Assembly: GCF_003709565.1 (NCBI RefSeq)
Contig: NZ_QNRC01000015.1
Span: 42,727 to 106,726 of the forward strand
DNA from: Paracoccus sigandri
GTDB lineage: Bacteria > Pseudomonadota > Alphaproteobacteria > Rhodobacterales > Rhodobacteraceae
DNA length: 64,000 nt
Reading direction: 5' to 3'
Under the pieces are notes generated by a model that did no database searches, was not told the DNA's origin, and saw nothing but the letters and a program-made list of their open reading frames with translations. Position numbers and translations under genes: made by a program. Shown piece after piece: positions 36,719 through 45,317 of this stretch (the stretch's first letter is position 1; each line of letters opens with the position of its first letter).

Positions 36719-37459
36719 ATGAACGAACCCGCCTTCCGGACCTGCGGCGAGGACCGTCCCTCGCGCTGGCTGATCACCTGCGACCACGCCTCGAACCGGG
36801 TGCCGGACTGGGTGCAGGGGGGCGAGCTGGGGATCGCCGCGGCCGACATGGCGCGCCACATCGCCTATGACGTGGGCGCGGCGGGCCTGGCCGAGAACCT
36901 GGCGGCGCTCCTGGACGCGCCGGCGATCTTCTCGGACTTCTCGCGGCTGGTGATCGACCCGAACCGCGGCGAGGACGACCCGACCCTCTTGATGCGGCTC
37001 TATGACGGCACGGTCATCCCCGCCAACAAGGCCGCCGACGGCGCCGAGCGCGAACGCCGCCTGAACCTGCTCCACCGCCCCTATCACGCGGCGCTGGCGC
37101 GGCTGGCCGACCGCCACCCGGCGCGCTGCATCTGCGCGATCCACAGCTTCACCCCGCAATTGCGCGGCCGCCCGCCCCGGCCCTGGCAGGTCGGCATCCT
37201 CTATTCGCATCGCGACGCGCGGCTTGGCCCGGCCATGGTGCAGGCCTGCCGCGCCGAGGGCTGGATCACCGGCGAGAACCAGCCCTATGACGGCCACCTG
37301 GACGGCGATTCCATCGACCGCCACGCCCTGGCCCAGGGCCGCCCGAACCTGCTGATCGAGCTGCGCAACGACCTGATCGCCTCGGAAGCGGGACAGGCGG
37401 AATGGGCCGCTAGGCTCGCCCCGGTCATCACCCGCGTCCTGGCGGAAAGCGGGCTCTGA
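36719..37459 (+). CDS. N-formylglutamate amidohydrolase family protein
   Basis: 246 aa. Zinc-binding and catalytic pattern: WLITCDHASNRVPDW near residue 17, SRLVIDPNRGEDDPTL, AIHSFTPQLRG and LIELRNDLI, typical of PF05013. Members release formate from N-formyl amino acids; substrate here is unknown because no hut genes are nearby. The start may be 36719 (MNEPAFRTCGED) or 36701, six codons earlier; neither has a strong ribosome-binding site. Two copies of the intergenic repeat follow the stop. Confidence 0.87.
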   Translation: MNEPAFRTCGEDRPSRWLITCDHASNRVPDWVQGGELGIAAADMARHIAYDVGAAGLAENLAALLDAPAIFSDFSRLVIDPNRGEDDPTLLMRLYDGTVIPANKAADGAERERRLNLLHRPYHAALARLADRHPARCICAIHSFTPQLRGRPPRPWQVGILYSHRDARLGPAMVQACRAEGWITGENQPYDGHLDGDSIDRHALAQGRPNLLIELRNDLIASEAGQAEWAARLAPVITRVLAESGL

Positions 37460-37468
37460 ACCTCGTCA

Positions 37469-37538
37469 GCGTCCCGCGATGGCCGGGGGCGCTTCGCCCC
37501 CCGGACCCCCCGAGGATATTTTCACCAAGGCGAAAGAG
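37469..37538 (+). repeat. Dispersed intergenic element, copy e (complete)
   Basis: GCGTCCCGCGATGGCCGG, hairpin GGGGGCGCTTCGCCCCC, GGACCCCCCGAGGATATTTT then CACCAAGGCGAAAG. It begins nine bases after the amidohydrolase stop and is followed 19 bases later by copy f in opposite orientation. Confidence 0.75.
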
Positions 37539-37556
37539 GCAAAGCCGGGCAAGCGA

Positions 37557-37662
37557 CTTTCATCTTGGCTTAAGTATCCCCGGGGGTTGCCGGCTGGTGC
37601 GCCACTGGTTCGAGAACCAGCCGGCGACGGGGCAGGCAGCCCCCGGCGTTCGCGGGACGCAA
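37557..37662 (-). repeat. Dispersed intergenic element, copy f, with inserted hairpin
   Basis: On the minus strand: ATTGCGTCCCGCGAACGCCG, a GGGGC block, then GGGGATACTTAAGCCAAGAT and GAAAG. Where other copies have only the short hairpin this one carries a perfect 10-bp stem, GCCGGCTGGT (37589-37598) and ACCAGCCGGC (37616-37625), which competes with a second pairing, CTGGTTC (37605-37611) and GAACCAG (37614-37620). Confidence 0.65.
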
Positions 37663-37675
37663 TCGGGGCTGCGGG

Positions 37676-38536
37676 TCAGATCGCCGTCCTGCGGCTTTCC
37701 TCCAGATAGATCTCGCGCAGGCGGCGTGCCACCGGGCCGGGGGTGCCGTCGCCAAGCGCGGCACCGTCGATCTGGACCACCGGCATCACGAAGGCCGAGG
37801 CCGAGGTGACGAAGGCCTCGTCCGCCGCCTGCGCCTCGGCGATGGTGAAGCCGCGTTCCTCGATCTTCATCTGCGCCTCGCGCGCAAGGCGCAGGATCGC
37901 GGCGCGGGTGATGCCGTGCAGGATGTCGTGGCTCAGCTCGCGCGTGACGATCACCCCGTCCTTGACGATATAGGCGTTGTTCGAGCTGCCCTCGGTGACC
38001 TTGCCGTCCTCGACCAGCCAGGCGTCGTCGCAGCCGCGCGCCTTGGCCTCCATCTTGGCCATCGAGGGATAGAGCAGCTGCACCGTCTTGATGTCGCGCC
38101 GCCCCCAGCGCAGGTCCTCGACGCTGGCGATCTTCCAGCCGGTCTTCGCCGCCGGCTGGTCGGCCAGGCCGGGCTTCGACTGGGTGAACATCACCACCGT
38201 CGGACGCGTGTCTTCCGGCGGATAGGCGAAATCGCGGTCGCCCGGATTGCCGCGCGTCACCTGCAGGTAGACCAGCCCGTCGGTGATCGCGTTCAGGCGC
38301 ACCAGTTCGCGATGCGCCTGCAGATAGTCCTCGTCGCTCAGCGGATTGGCGATGGCCAGCGCCTCCAGCGAACGTTGCAGCCGCGCCAGGTGGCCGGCGA
38401 AATCCAGGAGCTTGCCGTCCAGCACGCTGACCACCTCGTAGACGCCGTCGGCCATCAGGAAGCCGCGGTCGAAGACCGAGACCGTGGCCTGGTCCTCGGG
38501 CAGATAGTCGCCATTCACATAAACCGTCCGCGTCAT
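37676..38536 (-). CDS. dat: D-amino-acid transaminase (class IV PLP aminotransferase)
   Basis: 286 aa, MTRTVYVNGDYLPEDQATVS then VFDRGFLMADGVYEVVSVLD. Fold type IV PLP enzyme: the Schiff-base Lys is in GRRDIKTVQLLYPSMAK, and VTEGSSNNAYIVKDGVI binds the cofactor phosphate. The RRDIKT context and length favour D-alanine/D-glutamate transaminase over branched-chain aminotransferase, but the specificity is inferred. Start at 38536 fits; the ORF runs further upstream towards the divergent mcl1 gene. Confidence 0.85.
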   Translation of the reverse strand: MTRTVYVNGDYLPEDQATVSVFDRGFLMADGVYEVVSVLDGKLLDFAGHLARLQRSLEALAIANPLSDEDYLQAHRELVRLNAITDGLVYLQVTRGNPGDRDFAYPPEDTRPTVVMFTQSKPGLADQPAAKTGWKIASVEDLRWGRRDIKTVQLLYPSMAKMEAKARGCDDAWLVEDGKVTEGSSNNAYIVKDGVIVTRELSHDILHGITRAAILRLAREAQMKIEERGFTIAEAQAADEAFVTSASAFVMPVVQIDGAALGDGTPGPVARRLREIYLEESRRTAI

Positions 38537-38700
38537 GTCCCGATCCCTCCGTTCTGGCTGCCTTTGCACGGTCCTGCGCCGAAAGCCGGGCATCGTCAAG
38601 CCGCGAGGCGCGCCGGGCCATACCGGGCGGGCTTGCGGGACGCCGCGGCTTGCGCTAAACGGCTGCGCAACATCGTTTCGCCAAGACGCACGGATTCGCA

Positions 38701-39660
38701 ATGAGCTTTCGCCTCCAGCCCCTGCCCCCCGCCCGCCTGAACCGTTGCCAGCTGTTCGGCCCCGGCTCGCGCACGGCGCTGTTCGAGAAGATGGCCCGTT
38801 CCGAGGCCGATGTCATCAATATCGACCTGGAAGATTCGGTGGCGCCCGACGACAAGGAAGCGGCGCGCCGCCAGACCATCCAGGCGATCGGCGACGTGGA
38901 CTGGGGCGACAAGACGCTGTCGGTCAGGATCAACGGGCTGGACACGCCCTTCTGGTATCGCGACGTGGTCGACCTGCTGGAACAGGCGGGCGAGCGGCTG
39001 GACCAGATCATGATCCCCAAGGTCGGCAATGCCGCCGACATCTATGCCGTCGACGCGCTGGTGACCGCGATCGAGCGCGCCAGGGGCCGCGAGAAGGCCA
39101 TCGGCTTCGAGGTCATCATCGAGAGCGCCGCCGGCATCTGCCATGTCGAGGAGATCGCCGCCGCCTCGCCGCGCCTGCAGGCGATGAGCCTGGGCGCCGC
39201 CGATTTCGCGGCCTCGATGGGCATGGCGACCACCGGCATCGGCGGCACGCAGGAAGATTACTACATGTATCGGCAGGGCCAGAAATACTGGTCCGATCCC
39301 TGGCACTGGGCGCAAGCCAACATCGTCGCGGCCTGCCGCACCCACGGTCTGCTGCCGGTCGACGGGCCGTTCGGCGATTTCAGCGACGCCGAGGGTTTCC
39401 TGGCCCAGGCGCGCCGTTCCGCCACGCTTGGCATGGTCGGCAAATGGGCGATCCATCCCAGCCAGGTCGCGCTGGCCAACCAGGTCTTCTCGCCCTCGGA
39501 ATCGGCAGTGACCGAGGCGCGCGAGATCCTGGCCGCGATGGAGGAAGCCAAGCGTTCCGGCGCCGGCGCCACGGTCTACAAGGGCCGCCTGGTCGACATC
39601 GCGTCGATAAAACAGGCAGAGGTGATTGTGCGCCAGGCAGAAATGATACAAAAACGCTGA
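38701..39660 (+). CDS. mcl1: L-malyl-CoA/beta-methylmalyl-CoA lyase
   Basis: 319 aa of the CitE-like TIM-barrel family. Starts MSFRLQPLPPARLNRCQLFG, almost the same as Rhodobacter Mcl1. IDLEDSVAPDDKE carries the Mg-binding acid, FEVIIESAAGICHVEEIA follows, then SLGAADFAASMGM and GMVGKWAIHPSQ. It cleaves malyl-CoA and beta-methylmalyl-CoA in the ethylmalonyl-CoA acetate-assimilation pathway. No other genes of that pathway lie in the window. The second family member, malyl-CoA thioesterase Mcl2, is less likely given the N-terminus. Confidence 0.92.
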   Translation: MSFRLQPLPPARLNRCQLFGPGSRTALFEKMARSEADVINIDLEDSVAPDDKEAARRQTIQAIGDVDWGDKTLSVRINGLDTPFWYRDVVDLLEQAGERLDQIMIPKVGNAADIYAVDALVTAIERARGREKAIGFEVIIESAAGICHVEEIAAASPRLQAMSLGAADFAASMGMATTGIGGTQEDYYMYRQGQKYWSDPWHWAQANIVAACRTHGLLPVDGPFGDFSDAEGFLAQARRSATLGMVGKWAIHPSQVALANQVFSPSESAVTEAREILAAMEEAKRSGAGATVYKGRLVDIASIKQAEVIVRQAEMIQKR

Positions 39661-39841
39661 ATGGAATCACAAGCGGGGCCGGCCTTGTGGAGGAGGACGG
39701 CGCCGCGCTGTGGGAGGGCGCGGGCTCTGCGGCATCGCAGGGCCCGTTGCATTTGAAATCTTCCAAAAACGCGCCGATAAAGAGAAATCTGCTTCCGCGG
39801 CCGGTCTTGCCCCTGCCCCGGCGCTGTGCGATTGTCGCGCC

Positions 39842-39980
39842 GTTCTCAGGGCGGGGTGGAAATCCCCACCGGCGGTAAGCAGCCCGGCTGCAAGCCCGCG
39901 AGCGCCTTCGCCACCGCGAAGGGTCAGCAGATCTGGTGCGATTCCAGGGCCGACGGTGACAGTCCGGATGGAAGAGAACG
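39842..39980 (+). promoter_or_regulatory. FMN riboswitch (RFN element) controlling ribH
   Basis: Clear RFN-element core: TTCTCAGGGCGGGGTGGAAA then TCCCCACCGGCGGTAAGCAG at the 5' side; AGCCCGCGAGCGCC, GGTCAGCAGATCTGGTGCGA then TTCCAGGGCCGACGGTGACA and GTCCGGATGGAAGAGAAC at the 3' side. It ends 80 bases before the ribH ATG. The expression platform appears translational: GTGATC (40018-40023) can pair with GATCAC (40054-40059), enclosing the ribosome-binding site AAGGGAG, and CCTT (40025-40028) may pair with AAGG (40048-40051). Confidence 0.95.
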
Positions 39981-40059
39981 TGTCTTGCGGCGCACTTTGC
40001 GGTGGCGTTGCAGGCATGTGATCGCCTTGGGTGACGTGTCGCTTGTCAAGGGAGATCAC

Positions 40060-40494
40060 ATGGCACACACCCGTTTCGCATTCATCAAGGCCAACTGGCA
40101 CGCCGATATCGTCGACCAGGCGCTGGCGGGTTTTCTGGAACTGATCCCGGAAGACCAGGTCGATGTCTTCGACGTCCCCGGCGCCTTCGAGATGCCGCTG
40201 CTGGCGCGCGACCTGGCCCGGACCGGCAGATATGCGGCCGTGGCCGCGGCGGCGCTGGTCGTCGATGGCGGCATCTACCGGCACGATTTCGTGGCGCAGG
40301 CGGTGGTCAGCGGGCTGATGCAGGCGGGGCTGGACAGCGGCGTTCCGGTGCTGTCGGTGTCGCTGACCCCGCATCACTACCAGGAAACCGACCACCACAA
40401 CCGGATCTATCGCGAGCATTTCGTGACCAAGGGCCGCGAGGCCGCCCAGGCCGCGCTGCAGATCACCCGGACGCGCGAGGCGATCTCGGCCTGA
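40060..40494 (+). CDS. ribH: 6,7-dimethyl-8-ribityllumazine synthase, RibH2 type
   Basis: 144 aa making the penultimate riboflavin intermediate. The sequence MAHTRFAFIKANWHADIVDQ, DVPGAFEMPL, VVDGGIYRHDFVAQAV and SLTPHHYQETDHHNRIYREH closely follows the second lumazine synthase (RibH2) of Brucella and rhizobia. Start at 40060 has AAGGGAGA as ribosome-binding site, buried by the riboswitch platform. It stands apart from other rib genes, so this copy is independently controlled by FMN; a second ribH may exist elsewhere in the genome. Confidence 0.93.
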   Translation: MAHTRFAFIKANWHADIVDQALAGFLELIPEDQVDVFDVPGAFEMPLLARDLARTGRYAAVAAAALVVDGGIYRHDFVAQAVVSGLMQAGLDSGVPVLSVSLTPHHYQETDHHNRIYREHFVTKGREAAQAALQITRTREAISA

Positions 40495-40501
40495 CCGGGC
40501 G

Positions 40502-40536
40502 GGCGGCCTGCCGGGACTATCCCCGGCCGGGCCGCC
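40502..40536. terminator. Strong hairpin between convergent ribH and TIGR02186 genes
   Basis: Outer stem GGCGGCC (40502-40508) and GGCCGCC (40530-40536), inner stem GCCGGG (40510-40515) and CCCGGC (40522-40527), loop ACTATC. No T-run on either side, so Rho-independent termination is uncertain. Confidence 0.5.
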
Positions 40537-40541
40537 GACCT

Positions 40542-41459
40542 CTATGCCCGGCGCAGCCTGCGGAACAGCGCCGAGGCGCCCCAGCCCGCCACCACCGCCA
40601 CGGCCAGCGACATGAGCCCGTAGAGAAAGGGCTGGTCGAAGGCCAGGCGGTAAAGCCAGCGTTCCAGCCCGACCTTGCGCACGTCGATCGGCGCGACGAA
40701 GACGTCGATGACCTGGCCGTCGCGCAGCAGGAAGATGCGGGTCTTGTAGCTGCCCTCGACCAGGTTCGCGGGCAGGCGGACATCGGCGCGGAACAGCGTC
40801 TGCTCGACCAGCTTCACGCTGCCCTCGTCCAGCCGGTAGAGGTCGTCCTGCTCTCGCAGGCGGATCAGCGCCTCGGTGAAGGGCACGGCGCTTTCGACCG
40901 CGATCTGCCCGGCGAAGGCCCGCATCGCCTGCGGCAGCGAGATGCGGTATCGGCTGTCCCATTCGGGCAGCAGGATGTCGTCCAGCGCCGCCGTGGTGGC
41001 CACCGCGTAAAAGCCCGGCGCGGCGCCGATCCTGACCGAATCCGTATTGACCCAGATGCCCGCGCGGCGCTGCTTGCGCCAGACCGTCACCGCCTGCGAG
41101 GGCGCCTCGACCGTGACGATGATCTGCAGGGGCGGGCCCTGCGGGATCGGCGTCTCGCGCTTGATGGCGCCGTAGATCAGGATGTCCGAGCCGTCGAAGC
41201 TGGCGGTGATCGCCACGGCATCGCTGGAGAGGCCGGCGACGACTTCCTCGACGGGCCCGACGGGTTCCTCGGCCACGTCGGCGCGCGGTTGGGCGGGGTC
41301 GGGATAGGTCGGCCAGCTGTCCTCGGGCAGGATGTCGCCCGCGCGCAGCGGAACGGTCGGGGGAACGCCGCCCGCCTCATCCTCCTGCGCGCGCGCGCCC
41401 GGCGCTGTGGCCAGCATCAGCGCCAGCAGCACGCCCCACCCCCTCGCCGCGCCCCGCAT
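40542..41459 (-). CDS. TIGR02186 family membrane protein
   Basis: 305 aa. Signal sequence at the N-terminus (MRGAARGWGVLLALMLATAP), a periplasmic beta-rich region (VEEVVAGLSSDAVAITASFD, GSDILIYGAIKRETP, RRAGIWVNTDSVRIGAAPGF) and one C-terminal transmembrane helix (about 280-300). The pattern is that of TIGR02186, alphaproteobacterial proteins found next to TauE/SafE exporters. The start codon overlaps the stop of the TauE gene (TGATG), so the two are coupled and probably function together, perhaps in export of a sulfur anion. Confidence 0.83.
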   Translation of the reverse strand: MRGAARGWGVLLALMLATAPGARAQEDEAGGVPPTVPLRAGDILPEDSWPTYPDPAQPRADVAEEPVGPVEEVVAGLSSDAVAITASFDGSDILIYGAIKRETPIPQGPPLQIIVTVEAPSQAVTVWRKQRRAGIWVNTDSVRIGAAPGFYAVATTAALDDILLPEWDSRYRISLPQAMRAFAGQIAVESAVPFTEALIRLREQDDLYRLDEGSVKLVEQTLFRADVRLPANLVEGSYKTRIFLLRDGQVIDVFVAPIDVRKVGLERWLYRLAFDQPFLYGLMSLAVAVVAGWGASALFRRLRRA

Positions 41460-42373
41460 CAGCGTATCCCCGGCGTGATCGCGAACAGCTCGTCCGGCGT
41501 CAGGAACAGGTCCAGCGCCAGCTTCAGGCAGACCGCCAGCACCAGAAGCGCCAGCAGGATGCGCAGCTGCTCGGCCCTGAGCTTCGCGCCGAGCGTCGTG
41601 CCGAACTGCGCGCCGATCACGCCGCCGACGATCAGCAGCACCGCCAGCATGATGTCCACGGTATTGTAGCTAACCGCGTGCATCACCGTGGTGAAGGCGG
41701 TGACGAAGGTGATCTGGAACAGCGAGGTCCCGACGACCACCTTGGTCGGCATGCCCAGCAGATAGATCATCGCCGGCACCATGATGAAGCCGCCGCCCAC
41801 CCCCATGATCGCCGCCAGCACCCCCACGGCCAGCCCGACCAGCAGGGGCGGGATCACGCTGATATAGAGGCCCGAGGCGCGGAACTTCATCTTGGCGGGC
41901 AGCCGGTGCACCCACATGTGCTGGTGAAGCCGGCGCCGCGTCGTGGGATGGCGCGAGCGTCGCAGCGCGCGGATGCTTTCCTGCAGCATCATCATCCCGA
42001 TCAGGCCCAGGAAGACGACATAGCAAAGCTGCACCACCAGGTCGACCTGGCCCATGCCCTGCAGGATGGTGAACACCCAGACCCCCAGCCAGGACCCGAC
42101 CAGGCCGCCCGCCAGCAGCACCCAGCCCATGCGGAAATCGACCGACTTGCGCTTCACATGCGCCAGCACGCCCGACACCGACGAGGCCACGACCTGGTTC
42201 GCCCCGGTCGCCACCGCGATCGGGGGCGGGATGCCGATGAAGAACAGCAGCGGCGTGATCAGGAAGCCGCCGCCGACGCCGAAAAGCCCGCTCATCAGCC
42301 CCACCAGCCCTCCCAGCCCGATGAGGGTGAAGGCGTTGACCGAAACTTCAGCAATGGGAAGATAGATCTGCAT
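41459..42373 (-). CDS. TauE/SafE family sulfite/anion exporter
   Basis: 304 aa polytopic membrane protein, MQIYLPIAEVSVNAFTLIGL then GGLVGLMSGLFGVGGGFLIT. The duplicated GxxGxGGG motif characteristic of TauE/SafE occurs again in LAAIMGVGGGFIMVPAMIYL. Eight or so transmembrane helices. The family moves sulfite, sulfoacetate or related anions across the inner membrane; the substrate is unknown. Start at 42373 by family N-terminus. First gene of a pair with the TIGR02186 protein. Confidence 0.9.
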   Translation of the reverse strand: MQIYLPIAEVSVNAFTLIGLGGLVGLMSGLFGVGGGFLITPLLFFIGIPPPIAVATGANQVVASSVSGVLAHVKRKSVDFRMGWVLLAGGLVGSWLGVWVFTILQGMGQVDLVVQLCYVVFLGLIGMMMLQESIRALRRSRHPTTRRRLHQHMWVHRLPAKMKFRASGLYISVIPPLLVGLAVGVLAAIMGVGGGFIMVPAMIYLLGMPTKVVVGTSLFQITFVTAFTTVMHAVSYNTVDIMLAVLLIVGGVIGAQFGTTLGAKLRAEQLRILLALLVLAVCLKLALDLFLTPDELFAITPGIR

Positions 42374-42521
42374 GGCTCGCGCGCGTGTGGTTCCTGAAAG
42401 GATGCAACGCGCCGCAACACAGGTCAAACGGCTAATCCGCGCCCGGACGGCTTGAAGCGCGCCCGGCGCGCGGCTAAGCAGGGGACAGGGACCGATGGCA
42501 CATCAAAAGGGCCGGGCAGGC

Positions 42522-43376
42522 ATGCGCATTCTCATCACCAATGACGACGGCATCAACGCTCCGGGGCTCGAGGTGCTGACCGAGATCGCGGCCGAGATCG
42601 CCGGCCCCAAGGGCGAGGTCTGGACCGTCGCCCCCGCCTTCGAGCAATCGGGCGTCGGCCATTGCATCAGCTATTCGCACCCGACCCTGGTCGCGCGCCT
42701 GGCCGAGCGCCGCTATGCCGCCGAGGGCAGCCCGGCCGATTGCGTGCTGGCCGCCATCGCCGACATCATGGCCGAGAGCCCGCCCGACCTGGTGCTGTCG
42801 GGCGTCAACCGCGGCAACAATTCGGGCGAGAACGTGATGTATTCGGGCACCATCGGCGGCGCCATGGAAGCCGCGCTGCAGGGCCTGCCCGCCATCGCCC
42901 TGTCGCAATATCTGGGGCCCGAGACGCAGGGGCTGGACGACCCGTTCGAGGCCGCCCGCGCCCATGGCCCCGAGGTCATCCGCCGCCTGCTGGCCCGCGG
43001 CGACTGGAGCTCGGACGCCGATTTCCGGCTGTTCTATAACGTGAACTTCCCGCCCCTGCCCGCGCCCGCCGTGCGGGGCTTGCGCGTCGCGCCGCAGGGC
43101 CGCCGGCAGGGCAGCAATTTCGGCGTGGTGCCCTATACCGCCCCGAACGGCCGGCGCTTCATGTGGGTCGCGGGCGGATCGCAGCAGGCGCCCGCGCAGG
43201 CGGGCAGCGACGTGGCGGTGAACCTGGACGGCTATGTCTCGATCACGCCGATGCGCGCCGACCTGACCTGCCACCTGTCGCTGGACCGCCTGACCGAGGC
43301 GCTGGATCCGCAACTGCCGTCGGTCGAACCCGGCAGCCTTCCCTTCCGCAAGCGCGAGGTGACCGAGTCCCGATGA
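42522..43376 (+). CDS. surE: 5'/3'-nucleotidase SurE
   Basis: 284 aa, Mg-dependent phosphatase acting on nucleoside monophosphates, linked to stress survival. [20 protein letters not shown] has the metal-binding NDDG at 7-10; [11 protein letters not shown] and [20 protein letters not shown] complete the site. About 20 residues longer at the C-terminus than E. coli SurE. Start: 42522 with GGGCCGGGCAGG ahead; another ATG at 42495 is possible. The stop overlaps the pcm start (ATGA). First gene of the conserved surE-pcm-nlpD cluster. Confidence 0.95.
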   Translation: MRILITNDDGINAPGLEVLTEIAAEIAGPKGEVWTVAPAFEQSGVGHCISYSHPTLVARLAERRYAAEGSPADCVLAAIADIMAESPPDLVLSGVNRGNNSGENVMYSGTIGGAMEAALQGLPAIALSQYLGPETQGLDDPFEAARAHGPEVIRRLLARGDWSSDADFRLFYNVNFPPLPAPAVRGLRVAPQGRRQGSNFGVVPYTAPNGRRFMWVAGGSQQAPAQAGSDVAVNLDGYVSITPMRADLTCHLSLDRLTEALDPQLPSVEPGSLPFRKREVTESR

Positions 43377-44032
43377 CCCCCGAGGACGACGAGGACAGCC
43401 AGGCCGAGCGCCAGATGCGCTTCCTGTTCCAGCTCCGCTCTCGCGGGGTGACGGATCCGCGCGTCCTGGCCGCGATGGAGCGCATCGACCGCGGCCATTT
43501 CGTCCGCGGGCAGTTCTCGGACCGCGCCTACGAGGACACGCCGCTGCCGATCCCCTGCGGGCAGACGATCAGCCAGCCCTCGGTCGTCGGGCTGATGACC
43601 CAGGCGCTGAATCCCGGCCCGCGCGACACGGTGCTGGAGGTGGGCACCGGCTCGGGCTATCAGGCGGCGATCCTGTCGGGGCTGTGCCGGCGCGTCTATA
43701 CCGTGGACCGCCACCGCCGCCTGGTGCAGGAGGCCGAGGCGATCTTCCAGCGGCTGGGGCTTCACAACATCACCGCGCAGGTGGCCGACGGATCGCGCGG
43801 CCTGCCCGACCAGGCGCCCTTCGACCGCATCCTCGTGACCGCCGCGGCCGAGGACCCGCCGGGACCCTTGTTGGCACAGCTGAAGATCGGCGGTATCATG
43901 GTGGTGCCTGTCGGGCAGTCCGACGCGGTCCAGACCCTGATCCGCGTCACCCGCACGGAAAGCGGGTTCGATTACGACGAACTTCGACAGGTGCGGTTCG
44001 TGCCGCTGGTCGAGGGGTTGGGACAGACATGA
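43373..44032 (+). CDS. pcm: Protein-L-isoaspartate O-methyltransferase
   Basis: 219 aa, SAM-dependent repair of isoaspartyl damage in ageing proteins. [20 protein letters not shown]; the family signatures are [39 protein letters not shown] (SAM site) and [20 protein letters not shown]. Full length. The overlap with surE fixes the start. A second, more distant family member lies at 48202-48855. Confidence 0.95.
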   Translation: MTPEDDEDSQAERQMRFLFQLRSRGVTDPRVLAAMERIDRGHFVRGQFSDRAYEDTPLPIPCGQTISQPSVVGLMTQALNPGPRDTVLEVGTGSGYQAAILSGLCRRVYTVDRHRRLVQEAEAIFQRLGLHNITAQVADGSRGLPDQAPFDRILVTAAAEDPPGPLLAQLKIGGIMVVPVGQSDAVQTLIRVTRTESGFDYDELRQVRFVPLVEGLGQT

Positions 44033-44066
44033 CCCCCGCGCCCGGCGCGTTGATGAGGACATTGAG

Positions 44067-45221
44067 ATGAGCAGCAATTTCAGACCTGTCGCCGCGGCAT
44101 CCCTTGCGGTGGCGCTGTTGGCGTCCTGCGGGGCGAACGGCGCCTTCGACCCGGACCTGCGCCGCTGGATGCCCGGCAGCTTGAACACGGCCGAGGCGGC
44201 CGCGCGCGCCGCGCCGCGCCCCCAGCCCGACGGCCGCGGCGTCATCACCTTCCCCGATTACCAGGTCGCGGTGGCCCGGCAAGGCGACACGCCGGCGACC
44301 GTCGCCGCCCGCGTCGGGCTGAATGCCGAGGAACTGGCGCGCCACAACGCGCTGCAGGCGAACGCCCCGCTGCAGCCGGGCGCGGTGCTTGCCCTGCCGC
44401 GCCGCGTCGCGGGCAGCATCGCGGCCGGACCCGCCGCCGGCGGCACCGGGCTGGTGACGGATCCCTTCGCGGGCCAGGGCGCGGGCCAGGGAGCGGGACA
44501 GGCTTCGGGACAGGCGGGGGGCCAGGCTGCGGCCGGCACGGCCCCCGCCGCCCAGCCGCGCGAACATGTGGTGGCGGCGGGCGAAACCGCCTGGTCGATC
44601 GCCCGCAGATACGGGATCGCGGTCCAGGACCTGGCCTCCTGGAACGGGCTGCCGGGCGACATGGCGCTGCGCGTGGGCCAGCGGCTGATGATCCCGCAGG
44701 CCGGCCAGACCCCGCCGGCGGGCAATGCGACCACGGCGCCCGGCCAGGGCAGCCCGACGCCGCGCCCGCCTTCCGCCGCCCAGCCCCTGCCCGAGGAACG
44801 CACCACGGCGGCGGCCACCCCCGCCCCGGCCACCCCGGCGCCCGACCTGGGCGCAACGCGCACCGCGGCCTCGGGCGGCGGGCGGTTCCAGATGCCGGTC
44901 TCGGGCTCGATCATCCGGCTCTACGAGAAGGGCCGCAATGACGGCATCGACATCGCCGCCGATGCCGGAACGCCGGTCAACGCGGCGGGCGGCGGCACCG
45001 TCGCCGCGATCACCCGCGACACCGCCGGCGTGCCGATCGTGGTCGTGCGCCACGAGGGCGACCTGATGACGGTCTATACCGGGCTGGACGGGCTGGACGT
45101 GGCCAAGGGCGACCAGGTCTCGGCCGGGCAGGCGATCGGCAAGGCGGGCAGCGGCGGCTTCGTGCATTTCGAGGTCCGGCGCGGCTTCGACAGCGTGAAC
45201 CCCGAGGATTACCTGAACTGA
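44067..45221 (+). CDS. nlpD: NlpD-like murein hydrolase activator lipoprotein (LysM + degenerate LytM)
   Basis: 384 aa. Lipobox near the N-terminus (VALLASC, Cys about 20), two LysM-type peptidoglycan-binding segments (VITFPDYQVAVARQGDTPAT; REHVVAAGETAWSIARRYGI), Gly/Gln- and Pro-rich linkers, and a C-terminal LytM/M23 domain. Of the zinc site, the first His (HxGxD) is Asn in RNDGIDIAADAG, and only one His remains in FVHFEV, as in E. coli NlpD, so it should activate amidases rather than cut. Last gene of surE-pcm-nlpD. Confidence 0.9.
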   Translation: MSSNFRPVAAASLAVALLASCGANGAFDPDLRRWMPGSLNTAEAAARAAPRPQPDGRGVITFPDYQVAVARQGDTPATVAARVGLNAEELARHNALQANAPLQPGAVLALPRRVAGSIAAGPAAGGTGLVTDPFAGQGAGQGAGQASGQAGGQAAAGTAPAAQPREHVVAAGETAWSIARRYGIAVQDLASWNGLPGDMALRVGQRLMIPQAGQTPPAGNATTAPGQGSPTPRPPSAAQPLPEERTTAAATPAPATPAPDLGATRTAASGGGRFQMPVSGSIIRLYEKGRNDGIDIAADAGTPVNAAGGGTVAAITRDTAGVPIVVVRHEGDLMTVYTGLDGLDVAKGDQVSAGQAIGKAGSGGFVHFEVRRGFDSVNPEDYLN

Positions 45222-45269
45222 TCCGCCGCCGGCCGCCCGGCCGGCACGATCCTTCCAGGATACGGCAAG

Positions 45270-45299
45270 AACCCGGTCCGCATCGGCGGGCCGGGTTTT
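45270..45299 (+). terminator. Intrinsic terminator of surE-pcm-nlpD
   Basis: Stem AACCCGG (45270-45276) and CCGGGTT (45291-45297), loop with extra C-G pairs, then TT. Lies 49 bases after the nlpD stop and 19 bases before the convergent gene's stop codon. Confidence 0.75.
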
Positions 45300-45317
45300 C
45301 CTCGCTTCGGCTGGCCG

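Noticed and set aside
37460..37675. Possible tRNA-like fold around GGTTCGAGAACC
   Set aside because: The GGTTCGA word resembles a T-loop, but no acceptor stem or anticodon arm could be assembled; it is part of the repeat's inserted hairpin.
44470..44530. GGCCAGGGCGCG tandem repeat
   Set aside because: Codes for the Gly/Gln linker of the NlpD-like protein.
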